Part shown: in pieces, positions 7,305-14,816 of the stretch
Layout: every line of letters starts with the position of its first letter
Position numbering within the stretch: position 1 is the first letter of the stretch
Source: an uncultured Clostridia bacterium
Lineage (GTDB): Bacteria; Bacillota; Clostridia; Christensenellales; Aristaeellaceae
Assembly (NCBI GenBank): GCA_934647145.1
Contig: CAKUFB010000003.1
Location: 1 to 27,009, forward strand
DNA length: 27,009 bases
Reading direction: 5' to 3'
Translations under genes and position numbers: made by a program
Notes under the pieces: model-generated
Seen by the model: the letters and a program-made list of their open reading frames with translations, nothing else
Told to the model about the DNA's origin: nothing
Database searches by the model: none

Positions 7305-8015
7305 ATGATCAATATGGAAATCAGGCGTCTTGCCTTGCCGGAATACCCGATTACGGATGCATTGGATACGCTTTGCACCAACCTGTCCTTCGTCGGAGAG
7401 ATGAAAAGAGTCCTGCTGACCAGCTGCCGCCCGCAGGAGGGCAAGTCCTACGTGGCCATGCATATGATGCGGACGATGGCGACTCGCCTGGGAATGCACG
7501 TGGTTCTGATGGACGCGGATATCCGCTCTTCCACCCTGCGCGGAACCTACGGAATCCGGGTGAATTCGGACGATACCTACCTGGGATTGACGGGCTATCT
7601 CAGCGGGCGGTGCAGCATGGAGGAGATCGTCGGCCGGACGAACATCCCGGGAGCGGATCTGATTTTGGCGGGAAAGACGGTCATGAACTCCCTGCTACTG
7701 TATAACTCGTCGCGTATGCAGGAGCTGTTCGAGCGGCTGGCGTCACAGTATGACGCGGTGCTGGTGGACGCGCCGCCGGTTGGCACGATCATCGACGCAG
7801 CCAAGCTCGCCACCCTGTGCGATGGAGCGCTGTTCGTGGTCGAAAGCGGCATGCGCGCACACAGACTGAAGGAAGCAGTCGCACAGATCGAAAAGGCGAA
7901 TTGTCCGGTCATCGGATACGTGCTCAACAAGTTCAAGGGCAGAAGTTCGGAGGGCGAAGGTTATTACTACGGCAGACAGGAAAAGCTGCCCGCAAAGAGC
8001 GCCGGCGCAAAGTGA
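7305..8015 (+). CDS. Bacterial tyrosine kinase (BY-kinase, CpsD/CapB type)
   Basis: Cytoplasmic tyrosine autokinase that works with the preceding Wzz-like protein to control polysaccharide export. The 236-residue protein shows Walker A SCRPQEGKS (Lys near residue 47), Walker A' VVLMDADIR (near 66-73) and Walker B AVLVDAPPV (near 150). The C-terminal tail carries a short tyrosine cluster EGYYYGRQ, smaller than the long clusters of many homologues. ATG 7305 is chosen over the GTG at 7299 for spacing from AAGAAGG. The gene ends one base before the start of the phosphatase gene. The phosphatase that should oppose it is broken, so phosphorylation may be unbalanced unless another phosphatase substitutes. 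Confidence 0.9.
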   Translation: MINMEIRRLALPEYPITDALDTLCTNLSFVGEMKRVLLTSCRPQEGKSYVAMHMMRTMATRLGMHVVLMDADIRSSTLRGTYGIRVNSDDTYLGLTGYLSGRCSMEEIVGRTNIPGADLILAGKTVMNSLLLYNSSRMQELFERLASQYDAVLVDAPPVGTIIDAAKLATLCDGALFVVESGMRAHRLKEAVAQIEKANCPVIGYVLNKFKGRSSEGEGYYYGRQEKLPAKSAGAK

Positions 8016-8016
8016 G

Positions 8017-8750
8017 ATGAACGCAGCGCCCGAGTTTGTCGACATTCATCATCACTTTCTGTTCAGCGTGGACGACGGCGCCGGGACGCAGGATATGATG
8101 TACGCAATGCTGGATGCCGCGTACAGGGACGGCATCAGGACGGTTTTCGCGACGCCGCACGTCCGGCCTGGCGTCTGCGCGTTTGAGCGGACGCTGTGCC
8201 GGGAACGGCTTTGCCTGGCCAGGCAGTACTGCGGGACAAAGGCTATTTGCTGCACGTGCTGGAGGGTACTGAGACGCTGCTTACGGCCAGTGCCGTTTCG
8301 GCTCTGTTCGGCGGTAGGATTCCCACACTGAACGGGACGAACTATGTACTGGTCGAATGACCCGCCCAGGTGAACGTCGACCAAATAAGAAGTGACCTGC
8401 GCGCGCTGACCAACGGAGGACTGATACCGGTTCTTGCGCACGCGGAGAGGCTTCGCTGCTTCTGGCTGCATCCAGCGCGGCTGCTTGAAATTCGCAGCAG
8501 GCTGGAGATCAGGATACAGCTTGACGCGGAGACTGTACTGCAGCCGGCCAGCATCCGAAGCGGCCTGCTCGCGCGAAGACTGCTTCGGGAGAAGGCCGTG
8601 GACTACGTTGCGTCGGACGCGCACGACCTGTCGTACAGAAGAACGCGGATGAACGAGGCGTACGCGCGACTTACGCAAGATTATGGCACGTGTGCCGCCG
8701 GGAAAATGATGGGACTGAATCAGAGGGAGATTCTCACGGAGAACGTGTAA
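8017..8750 (+). pseudogene. CpsB/YwqE-type PHP protein-tyrosine phosphatase, disrupted
   Basis: CpsB enzymes are metal-dependent PHP-fold phosphatases that dephosphorylate the BY-kinase. The first part reads correctly: FVDIHHHFLFSVDDGAG and FATPHVRPG with the metal-binding His and Asp residues. Near 8200 the frame must shift: the continuing family sequence GYLLHVLEGTETLLTAS and GRIPTLNGTNYVLVE is in another frame. It then meets a TGA at 8358-8360 and goes on in the same frame with GGLIPVLAHAERLR and DYVASDAHDLSYRR, which carry the remaining metal ligands, ending at TAA 8750. So there is at least one frameshift and one in-frame stop. All the expected blocks remain, so the damage is recent or is a sequencing error. 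Confidence 0.85.
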
Positions 8751-8769
8751 AATATGGGTACAGCAGAGG

Positions 8770-9522
8770 ATGATAATTGTGATACGGCAGATTGGAAACG
8801 AAATGTACGCTTGCCCTGATCGCGAGAGCGCAGTACTTACACGAGATATGCAATTTACTCCCTCAACACACAGGTACGCCTGCATGACGTGGAGAATGCA
8901 TCACGGGCGCGGCGGGAGGGCGTATTGGATCGGCAAGCGATTCTTCGACCTCGCATTCTCTCTCACGATGCTGATCGTCCTTTCACCGCTGCTTTTGCTT
9001 CTTGCGCTGCTCGTTGTGCTCACATCCCGTGGACCGGCCATCTACCGCCATCGGCGGCTCGGCAAAAACGGAAGAATTATTCAGGTGCTGAAGTTCCGGA
9101 CGATGATGGATCACGCAGATCAGCACCTCGACTCGCTTACCGCACGGCAGAGGCGTGAATTCTCGGAGCGGTTCAAGCTAGAGAATGATCCGCGGGTGAC
9201 GGCCTTTGGACGTTTCCTGCGCAGAACCAGCCTGGACGAGCTGCCACAGCTCGTCAACATCGTGCGTGGCGAGATGTCGCTGGTGGGACCAAGACCTGTC
9301 GTAGCGGAGGAGGCTGCGAAATACGGCGCTGATCGAGAACGGTTTCTGTCGGTCACACCTGGGTTGACGGGCTACTGGCAGGCCTACGCCCGAAGCAGCT
9401 GCGACTATGAGCAGCGTATGCGGATGGAGCTTGAGTACGTCGGTCACGCCAACGCGCTGTGGGATCTTCAGATTCTGCTCGCGACGTGCAGGACGGTGCT
9501 TCTGGGAAAGGGCGCGGAATAG
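8770..9522 (+). CDS. Undecaprenyl-phosphate sugar phosphotransferase (initiating enzyme)
   Basis: Membrane enzyme that starts polysaccharide repeat synthesis by moving a sugar-1-phosphate from a UDP-sugar onto undecaprenyl phosphate. All blocks of the bacterial sugar transferase family are present: KRFFDLAFS, a hydrophobic hairpin (LTMLIVLSPLLLLLALLVV), YRHRRLGKNG and VLKFRTMMDHAD, DPRVTAFGRFLRRTSLDELPQLVNIV, GEMSLVGPRPV and TPGLTGYWQ. It is the short form with no large N-terminal membrane domain. The start is uncertain: ATG 8770 has AGAGG directly abutting it, and the core only begins near residue 52, so a later ATG (8803, 8884 or 8896) is possible. The sugar cannot be told from sequence. 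Confidence 0.92.
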   Translation: MIIVIRQIGNEMYACPDRESAVLTRDMQFTPSTHRYACMTWRMHHGRGGRAYWIGKRFFDLAFSLTMLIVLSPLLLLLALLVVLTSRGPAIYRHRRLGKNGRIIQVLKFRTMMDHADQHLDSLTARQRREFSERFKLENDPRVTAFGRFLRRTSLDELPQLVNIVRGEMSLVGPRPVVAEEAAKYGADRERFLSVTPGLTGYWQAYARSSCDYEQRMRMELEYVGHANALWDLQILLATCRTVLLGKGAE

Positions 9523-9539
9523 ATACAAAGGTGAGGTGT

Positions 9540-10373
9540 ATGGCCATGACTGGCGTTTTATCGGAATACAGCGTGCTGATGTCCGTTTATCACCGGGATC
9601 GCGCGGGATGGTTTGAGGAAGCCGTCAAGTCAATGGTGTACCAGACCCTGCCGCCCAGGGAGATCGTCCTTGTGGAGGACGGGTCATTGACCGACGAACT
9701 GTACGACGCCGTGAAGCGCTGCTTGGCGCGCTATTCGGGGCTGATTCGCGTTCTGTCGCTGGAGCGCAACCAAGGGCTTGCCGCGGCTATGCGATACGGC
9801 ATCCAGGAATGCCGCTGCGAGTGGATTGCCCGAATGGATGCGGACGATTTGTCCGAGCCGGCGCGCTGTGAGGAGGAACTGCGCATGGCGCTGGCGGAGA
9901 GCGCGGACATTGTCGGCTGCGACTGCGAGGAATTCTTCGAAACGATCCAGGAACCTGTCTCGAAGCGCCTGTTTCCCGCGACGCACGACGAACTGGTTCG
10001 CTTCTCGCGGCGCAGGACGCCGTTTTGTCACCCCGCGGTGATGATGAAGCGCTCTGCCGTGCTGAAGGTTGGCAACTACAAGGATGTTTATTTGCACGAG
10101 GATTACGACCTGTTTGTGCGGATACTCGCCGCCGGATACCGGAGCTGCAGCGTCAGGAAAATCCTGTACCATGTTCGGATTGGACGGGAGTTTTACGGCA
10201 GGCGGGGCGGCGTGCGATATGTTGGCGCACTGCTGAAGTACAACATCCATCTGCTGCGGAGTGGATGGATGAAGCCGGTGGATTTTGTGATGCGCTCCTG
10301 CGGGAACATTCTGGTGGGTCTGTCGCCGGTCGGCGTGAGGTCATGGTGCTACAGGAGGCTGCTGCGAAAATGA
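9540..10373 (+). CDS. Family 2 glycosyltransferase
   Basis: A cytoplasmic GT-A fold enzyme that adds a sugar to the lipid-linked repeat unit. The N-terminal nucleotide-sugar domain has YSVLMSVYHRDRAGWFEEAVKSM, PREIVLVEDGS, RNQGLAAAMRYGI and the metal-binding RMDADDLS, followed by the acceptor-side motif LHEDYDLFVRIL, with the ED of the usual catalytic region. The C-terminal part (about residues 210-278) is basic and may sit at the membrane. ATG 9540 has AAGG 8 bases upstream; ATG 9546 is equally possible. It ends with an ATGA overlap with the next glycosyltransferase. Confidence 0.9.
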   Translation: MAMTGVLSEYSVLMSVYHRDRAGWFEEAVKSMVYQTLPPREIVLVEDGSLTDELYDAVKRCLARYSGLIRVLSLERNQGLAAAMRYGIQECRCEWIARMDADDLSEPARCEEELRMALAESADIVGCDCEEFFETIQEPVSKRLFPATHDELVRFSRRRTPFCHPAVMMKRSAVLKVGNYKDVYLHEDYDLFVRILAAGYRSCSVRKILYHVRIGREFYGRRGGVRYVGALLKYNIHLLRSGWMKPVDFVMRSCGNILVGLSPVGVRSWCYRRLLRK

Positions 10374-11467
10374 TGAGAATATTGCAGGTCGTCTCCGTGA
10401 TGGACATGGGCGGCATGGAAAACTACATCATGAATCTGTACCGGCAGATCGATCGTACGCAGCTACAGTTCGATTTTCTGGTGCATCACGCGCGCAGAGG
10501 CGTCTTTGAGGACGAGATCGAGGTACTGGGCGGACGCATCTTTCACACTACGCTGATGGATGACCTGAACCTTGTCCGCTACCTGCGCCAGCTGGACGAG
10601 ATGTTCAGCCGGGAACGGTATCCGATCGTCCATGGCCACCTGGGCAGCACGGCGTTCTTTTACTTGGGCGCCGCGAAGCGCCATGGCGTACCCGCGAGGA
10701 TACTCCACAGCCACTGTCCTGGACATCCAAACACCCTGAAGGGGTATGTCAAGCACGTCCTGTTCCACTTCTCCCCGATTTACGCCAATGTGCGGCTGGC
10801 TTGCTCCACGCAGGTGGGGGAGTACCAGTTCCGCGGGCTGCCGTTTGAGGTCGTGCCCAACGGAATCGATGTGAGGCGCTTCCGGTTCAATGAACGGGCG
10901 CGTGATGAGTTGCGCGGGCAACTGGGGCTTGAGGGACGCTTCGTCGTCGGGCACGTGGGGCGGTTTTACTACGAAAAGAACCATGGCTATCTGCTGCGCA
11001 TATTCCAGGCGTTCCGGCAGATCAAGCCGGATGCGGTGCTTTTACTGCTGGGCGATGGCGCATTGATGGAGCAGACGCGGGCGCTGGCCGGCGAACTGAG
11101 ACTGGGGGAATCTGTCCGGTTCCTGGGTCTGATTCGCGACTGCGCGCCCTATTATCAGGCAATGGACGCCTTTGTGTTGCCGTCGATCTATGAAGCGCTG
11201 CCCCTGACAGGCATTGAGGCACAGTGCGCGGGGCTGCCCTGCCTGTTTTCTGAAGAGGTTTCCAGGGAGATCATGCTGGACGATCAGGCATTGTTTCTGC
11301 CCATCGGCCCGGAGGACGTGACGCTGTGGGCGGCGAAGCTGAAGGAAATCCGGGATCAGCAGGTGGATAGGCGGCGGCCGATCGCCGGCACGGAACGCTT
11401 TGACGCCGCGCTCAACGCCCGAAAAATGGTCGCGCGCTACGAGGCGCTGCAGAGGCTGGAGGCATGA
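10370..11467 (+). CDS. Family 4-like (GT-B fold) glycosyltransferase
   Basis: A retaining glycosyltransferase of 365 residues. The N-terminal Rossmann domain starts MMRILQVVSVMDMGGMENYIMNLYR with the Gly-rich GGMEN acceptor loop. The C-terminal Glycos_transf_1 domain starts near residue 180 with VVPNGIDVRRF and FVVGHVGRFYYEKNHGYLL, then FLGLIRDCAPYYQAMDAFVLPSIYEALPLTGIEAQ with the E-x7-E motif. This organisation (HSHCPGHPN in the N-domain) is common in Firmicutes capsule loci. Its ATG overlaps the preceding TGA, with AGGAGG 11 bases upstream, and its own stop overlaps the next start, so the genes are tightly coupled. Sugar specificity unknown. Confidence 0.92.
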   Translation: MMRILQVVSVMDMGGMENYIMNLYRQIDRTQLQFDFLVHHARRGVFEDEIEVLGGRIFHTTLMDDLNLVRYLRQLDEMFSRERYPIVHGHLGSTAFFYLGAAKRHGVPARILHSHCPGHPNTLKGYVKHVLFHFSPIYANVRLACSTQVGEYQFRGLPFEVVPNGIDVRRFRFNERARDELRGQLGLEGRFVVGHVGRFYYEKNHGYLLRIFQAFRQIKPDAVLLLLGDGALMEQTRALAGELRLGESVRFLGLIRDCAPYYQAMDAFVLPSIYEALPLTGIEAQCAGLPCLFSEEVSREIMLDDQALFLPIGPEDVTLWAAKLKEIRDQQVDRRRPIAGTERFDAALNARKMVARYEALQRLEA

Positions 11468-12522
11468 TCGTCTACTGGGCAGGATGCGCCGCGTCCATGC
11501 TTGCTGCCTATGCCTGTGCGCACAGATCACTCCATCAGCGCTGCCGGTGGCTGGCCGTGTTCCTCTCGGCGCTGCCGATGATCCTGATTGCCGCACTGCG
11601 CTATGACGTCGGCGAGGACTATCTGCACACCTACGTGCCCTACTTCGAGCGGGTACAGCAGACCGAAGCCTCGGGCTATGTGTTCCTGGAGCCGCTGTAC
11701 CACCTGCTCAACCTGGTGGTTGCACGGCTGGGGGGAGGGTATGTTTGGGTCTTCGCGATCACCGCGGTTATCTTCTACGCGACGATCTACGCGCAGATCT
11801 TCGAGGATTCGCCCAATCCGGCGCTGAGCGCCTTCCTGATTATGGGCATGGGCTATTGCTTCGTGTTCTTCAACGCGATGCGCCAGATGGTGGGCTGTGC
11901 GATCCTGCTGTATTCGGTTCGCTACGTCAGGCAACGCCGCCTGCTGCCGTTCCTGGTGTGCGTGGGGCTGGCCGCGGGATTCCATCTGTCCTGCACGCTG
12001 TTCTTCCCGGTGTACTGGGCGGGAAGGCTTCGCTTGCGTCCCCGAGCGATGCTGCTTCTCGCGCTTGCGGCGGCGGTTTCCTGCCACTGGATTGCCCTGC
12101 TTGCGCGCTGGGCCGTCTCACAGACGAAATACGCCGTGTACCTGATGTCCGTGTTCGATACGGATCGGACGGCCTATGTGATGCTGGCGATCAACGCGGT
12201 GTTGCTGGTCTTCATGTCGGTGTGCTATCGCGATGACGCGCGATATCAGACGTACTACAACCTGCAGCTGGCCGCCTTTCTAGTGACGTTGCTCAGCGGG
12301 GAGGTAGTTTTGATCCTGCGATGCCTGTGGATGTTCGGGCTGCCCGCAGTGGTTTCGCTGCCGATGGCCGCCGCGAACCTGCCGGTAAATGAGCGGGAGC
12401 GCCGGCTGGTCGTCTCAGTGATCATGCTACTGTACTTCGCGTACGCATGCTATACGGTCGGCGTGCAGAACAGCAACCATGTTCTGCCGTACCAAACGAT
12501 AATCGGCAGGTGGTTTTCATGA
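11464..12522 (+). CDS. EpsG-family polysaccharide polymerase (Wzy role)
   Basis: A multi-pass membrane protein of 352 residues with about ten predicted helices. The family marker is the N-terminal loop ALRYDVGEDYLHTYVPYF (EpsG family: RY-x-G-x-DY), followed by EPLYHLLNLVV and later FNAMRQMVGCAILLYS. EpsG-type proteins act as Wzy-like polymerases that join flipped repeat units outside the membrane. The gene overlaps its neighbours by four bases at both ends (ATGA). It fills the polymerase slot between the glycosyltransferases and the flippase. Confidence 0.88.
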   Translation: MIVYWAGCAASMLAAYACAHRSLHQRCRWLAVFLSALPMILIAALRYDVGEDYLHTYVPYFERVQQTEASGYVFLEPLYHLLNLVVARLGGGYVWVFAITAVIFYATIYAQIFEDSPNPALSAFLIMGMGYCFVFFNAMRQMVGCAILLYSVRYVRQRRLLPFLVCVGLAAGFHLSCTLFFPVYWAGRLRLRPRAMLLLALAAAVSCHWIALLARWAVSQTKYAVYLMSVFDTDRTAYVMLAINAVLLVFMSVCYRDDARYQTYYNLQLAAFLVTLLSGEVVLILRCLWMFGLPAVVSLPMAAANLPVNERERRLVVSVIMLLYFAYACYTVGVQNSNHVLPYQTIIGRWFS

Positions 12523-13481
12523 ACAGGGTCAGCGTGGTGGTTCCGGTGTATAACACCGCGACTTACCTTCAGGCGTGTCTTGACTCCATTTTGGCGCAGA
12601 GCGTACCACCCTTCGAGGTGATTCTGGTGGACGACGGGTCGTCAGACGGGAGCGGACAGATCTGCGATGAGTATGCCCGCAGGCATCCCGAACGTGTGCG
12701 CGTGATTCATCAGCAGAACCGGGGGACAGCCGCCGCGAGAAACCGTGGCTTGGAGGTGTGTCGGGGCGAGTATCTATCCTTCATCGATTCAGACGACTAT
12801 CTCGAGCCGGAGATGTACGAGATCCTGCTGGAGTTGATCGAGGCGCACGGCGCGGACATGGCGGCGGCAGAGATGTGGGTAGAGAAAACGGACGGCTCGC
12901 GTTATTGCCGCGCGAAGGCGGGAATCAGCCAATGCTGGATGACCCGCGAGGCGCTCCTTGAGCTGAACAGCTATCAATACCTGCACGTCTCTTTCTGCAC
13001 GGCGCTCATTCGTCGCGAGAAAATGGGCGCGCTGCGATTCCCCGAGGGGCAGGGCTGTGAGGACTACGCGCTTTTGTATCGCGTTATGGCGGCGTGCGAT
13101 CGGGTAGCGTACAGTTCCCGCCCGCTCTACCATTACGTGCAGCGCCCGGGCAGCAACTCGAGAACGACGAGGATCAGTCAGGCGCCGATGGAAATCTCCA
13201 GGGCGCAGGTTCGCTTCTTCCAGGAGCGCTTTCCGGAAATCGTCTATGCGGCCGAGGCGGACTGCGCCTTTGCACACATGGGTATCTTCACTGCGTACGC
13301 CCGGAGCGGACAGACCTGTCCGGGGGAGCTGACAGGCAGGCTGCGCGCGGCGGTGTGGCAATATCTGCCTGCGGTGCTTCGAAACAGCAGGCTTCCCGCG
13401 ATAAAAAAAGCGCAGGCGGCGGTCTTCTGTCTGTCGCCGGTTCTGTACGGAATCATCGTCGCCAGAACAGAACACAGGTAG
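12519..13481 (+). CDS. Family 2 glycosyltransferase
   Basis: A GT-A glycosyltransferase of 320 residues. The N-terminal domain has VSVVVPVYNTATYLQACLDSIL, EVILVDDGSSDGSGQICDEYA, QQNRGTAAARNRGLE and the metal-binding SFIDSDDYLEPEMYE, which is very close to the family consensus. GCEDYALLYRVMAACDRVAYSSRPLYHYVQRPGS follows, with the usual ED and Y-x-R-xxS motifs. The C-terminal half is helical. ATG 12519 overlaps the stop of the EpsG-like gene. It probably adds another sugar of the repeat unit. Confidence 0.92.
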   Translation: MNRVSVVVPVYNTATYLQACLDSILAQSVPPFEVILVDDGSSDGSGQICDEYARRHPERVRVIHQQNRGTAAARNRGLEVCRGEYLSFIDSDDYLEPEMYEILLELIEAHGADMAAAEMWVEKTDGSRYCRAKAGISQCWMTREALLELNSYQYLHVSFCTALIRREKMGALRFPEGQGCEDYALLYRVMAACDRVAYSSRPLYHYVQRPGSNSRTTRISQAPMEISRAQVRFFQERFPEIVYAAEADCAFAHMGIFTAYARSGQTCPGELTGRLRAAVWQYLPAVLRNSRLPAIKKAQAAVFCLSPVLYGIIVARTEHR

Positions 13482-13488
13482 TGTCGCC

Positions 13489-14775
13489 ATGCAGGAATTA
13501 TTCAGAACCAGAATCGCGAAAAACGCGACGTGGATCATCGTCTGCAAGGGCATCCAGGCGGTGCTTGGGCTGGTCGTTACGATGCTCACTGCCCGGCTGT
13601 ACGGGCCGGGAAACTACGGCGCCATCACCTATGCTGCCTCCCTGACGCTGTTTCTGACACCCGTCGCGCAGCTGGGGTTCACGTCGACGCTGGTCGGCGA
13701 GCTCGTCGCCCATCCAGGGGACGAGGGAGAAATCCTCGGCTCCGCCATTGCAGCCTCGATTGTGTCCGGCGCGCTGTGCGTGCTGGGCATCTGGACGTTT
13801 ACGCGCCTGACGCTGCCCGGCGAGCCAGGCACCGTGCTGGTGTGCGTGGTGTACAGCCTTTCGCTGCTGGCGCAGGGGGCAGAGCTGATTCAGTACTGGT
13901 TTCAGGCAAAGCTGCTCTCCAAGTATGTCGCGGTGCTGACGCTGATCGCCTACGCGCTGATTTCGACTTATCAGCTTGTCATCCTGCTGACGGGAAGCAA
14001 CATGGCGCTGTACGCCGCGTCCAAGGCGATTGAGTACGCGCTGATTGCCGCCGGGCTGCTGGCAGTGTACAGGAGACTGGGCGGAGGGCGGCTGCGCGCC
14101 TCCCTGAAACGGGGTCTTGCCCTGGTGAAGCGCGGCGGGTACTACCTTCTGTCAGGACTCATGGTGATGCTGCTGGGTCAGACCGACCGCATCATGATTG
14201 TGAACATGCTGGGTGAGACAGAGATGGGACTGTATTCCGCGGCGGTCGTGGGCGCCAACCTGACCGAGTTTGTGTTTCTCGCACTCATCGATTCCTTCCG
14301 GCCATCGATTCTCGTGGCGCGGGAGCGGGACACGGGCGCGTACGAAACCCAGATGGCCAGGCTGTACGCGATCGTCATCTACCTGGCGCTGCTGCAGAGC
14401 GCGGTGGTTGCGATTTTCGCCGAACCGATCATCGTGCTCCTGTACGGGCAGGCCTACAGGGAATCGGCGGGGATTCTGCGATTGCTCGTGTGGTATAGCG
14501 CCTTTTCCTATATCGGCTCGGCGCGTCTGATCTGGATCTATGCTGAAAATAAGCAGCGGCTGCTGTGCCTGCTCAACCTGCTGGGCGCGCTGTGCAACAT
14601 CCTGCTCAACTGGACGCTGATTCCCCGCTGGGGCGTGCGTGGCGCGGCGTTTGCTTCGCTGGTGACACAGGCCTTCGCAAACGTCCTATTGGGATGGTTG
14701 CTGCCGCAGATTCGCCCAAACCAGGCCATACTGATGCGCGCGGTCAGGCTGTGCGGTCTGTGGTCGAAAAAATAG
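13489..14775 (+). CDS. Wzx-type polysaccharide flippase
   Basis: A 428-residue, very hydrophobic protein with 12-14 predicted membrane helices and no large loops, typical of the MATE/MVF Wzx flippases that turn lipid-linked repeat units across the membrane. Family traits: N-terminal KNATWIIVCKGIQAVLGLVVTMLTARLYGPGNYG, QTDRIMIVNMLGETEMGLYSAA in the middle, and the C-terminal ENKQRLLCLLNLLGALCNILLNWTLIPRWGVRGAA. It starts 7 bases after the preceding gene and ends 41 bases before the surface-protein gene. Confidence 0.92.
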   Translation: MQELFRTRIAKNATWIIVCKGIQAVLGLVVTMLTARLYGPGNYGAITYAASLTLFLTPVAQLGFTSTLVGELVAHPGDEGEILGSAIAASIVSGALCVLGIWTFTRLTLPGEPGTVLVCVVYSLSLLAQGAELIQYWFQAKLLSKYVAVLTLIAYALISTYQLVILLTGSNMALYAASKAIEYALIAAGLLAVYRRLGGGRLRASLKRGLALVKRGGYYLLSGLMVMLLGQTDRIMIVNMLGETEMGLYSAAVVGANLTEFVFLALIDSFRPSILVARERDTGAYETQMARLYAIVIYLALLQSAVVAIFAEPIIVLLYGQAYRESAGILRLLVWYSAFSYIGSARLIWIYAENKQRLLCLLNLLGALCNILLNWTLIPRWGVRGAAFASLVTQAFANVLLGWLLPQIRPNQAILMRAVRLCGLWSKK

Positions 14776-14816
14776 TCAAGGCCATGGGATTTATGGATAG
14801 AGGAGGAGATAGAAAA

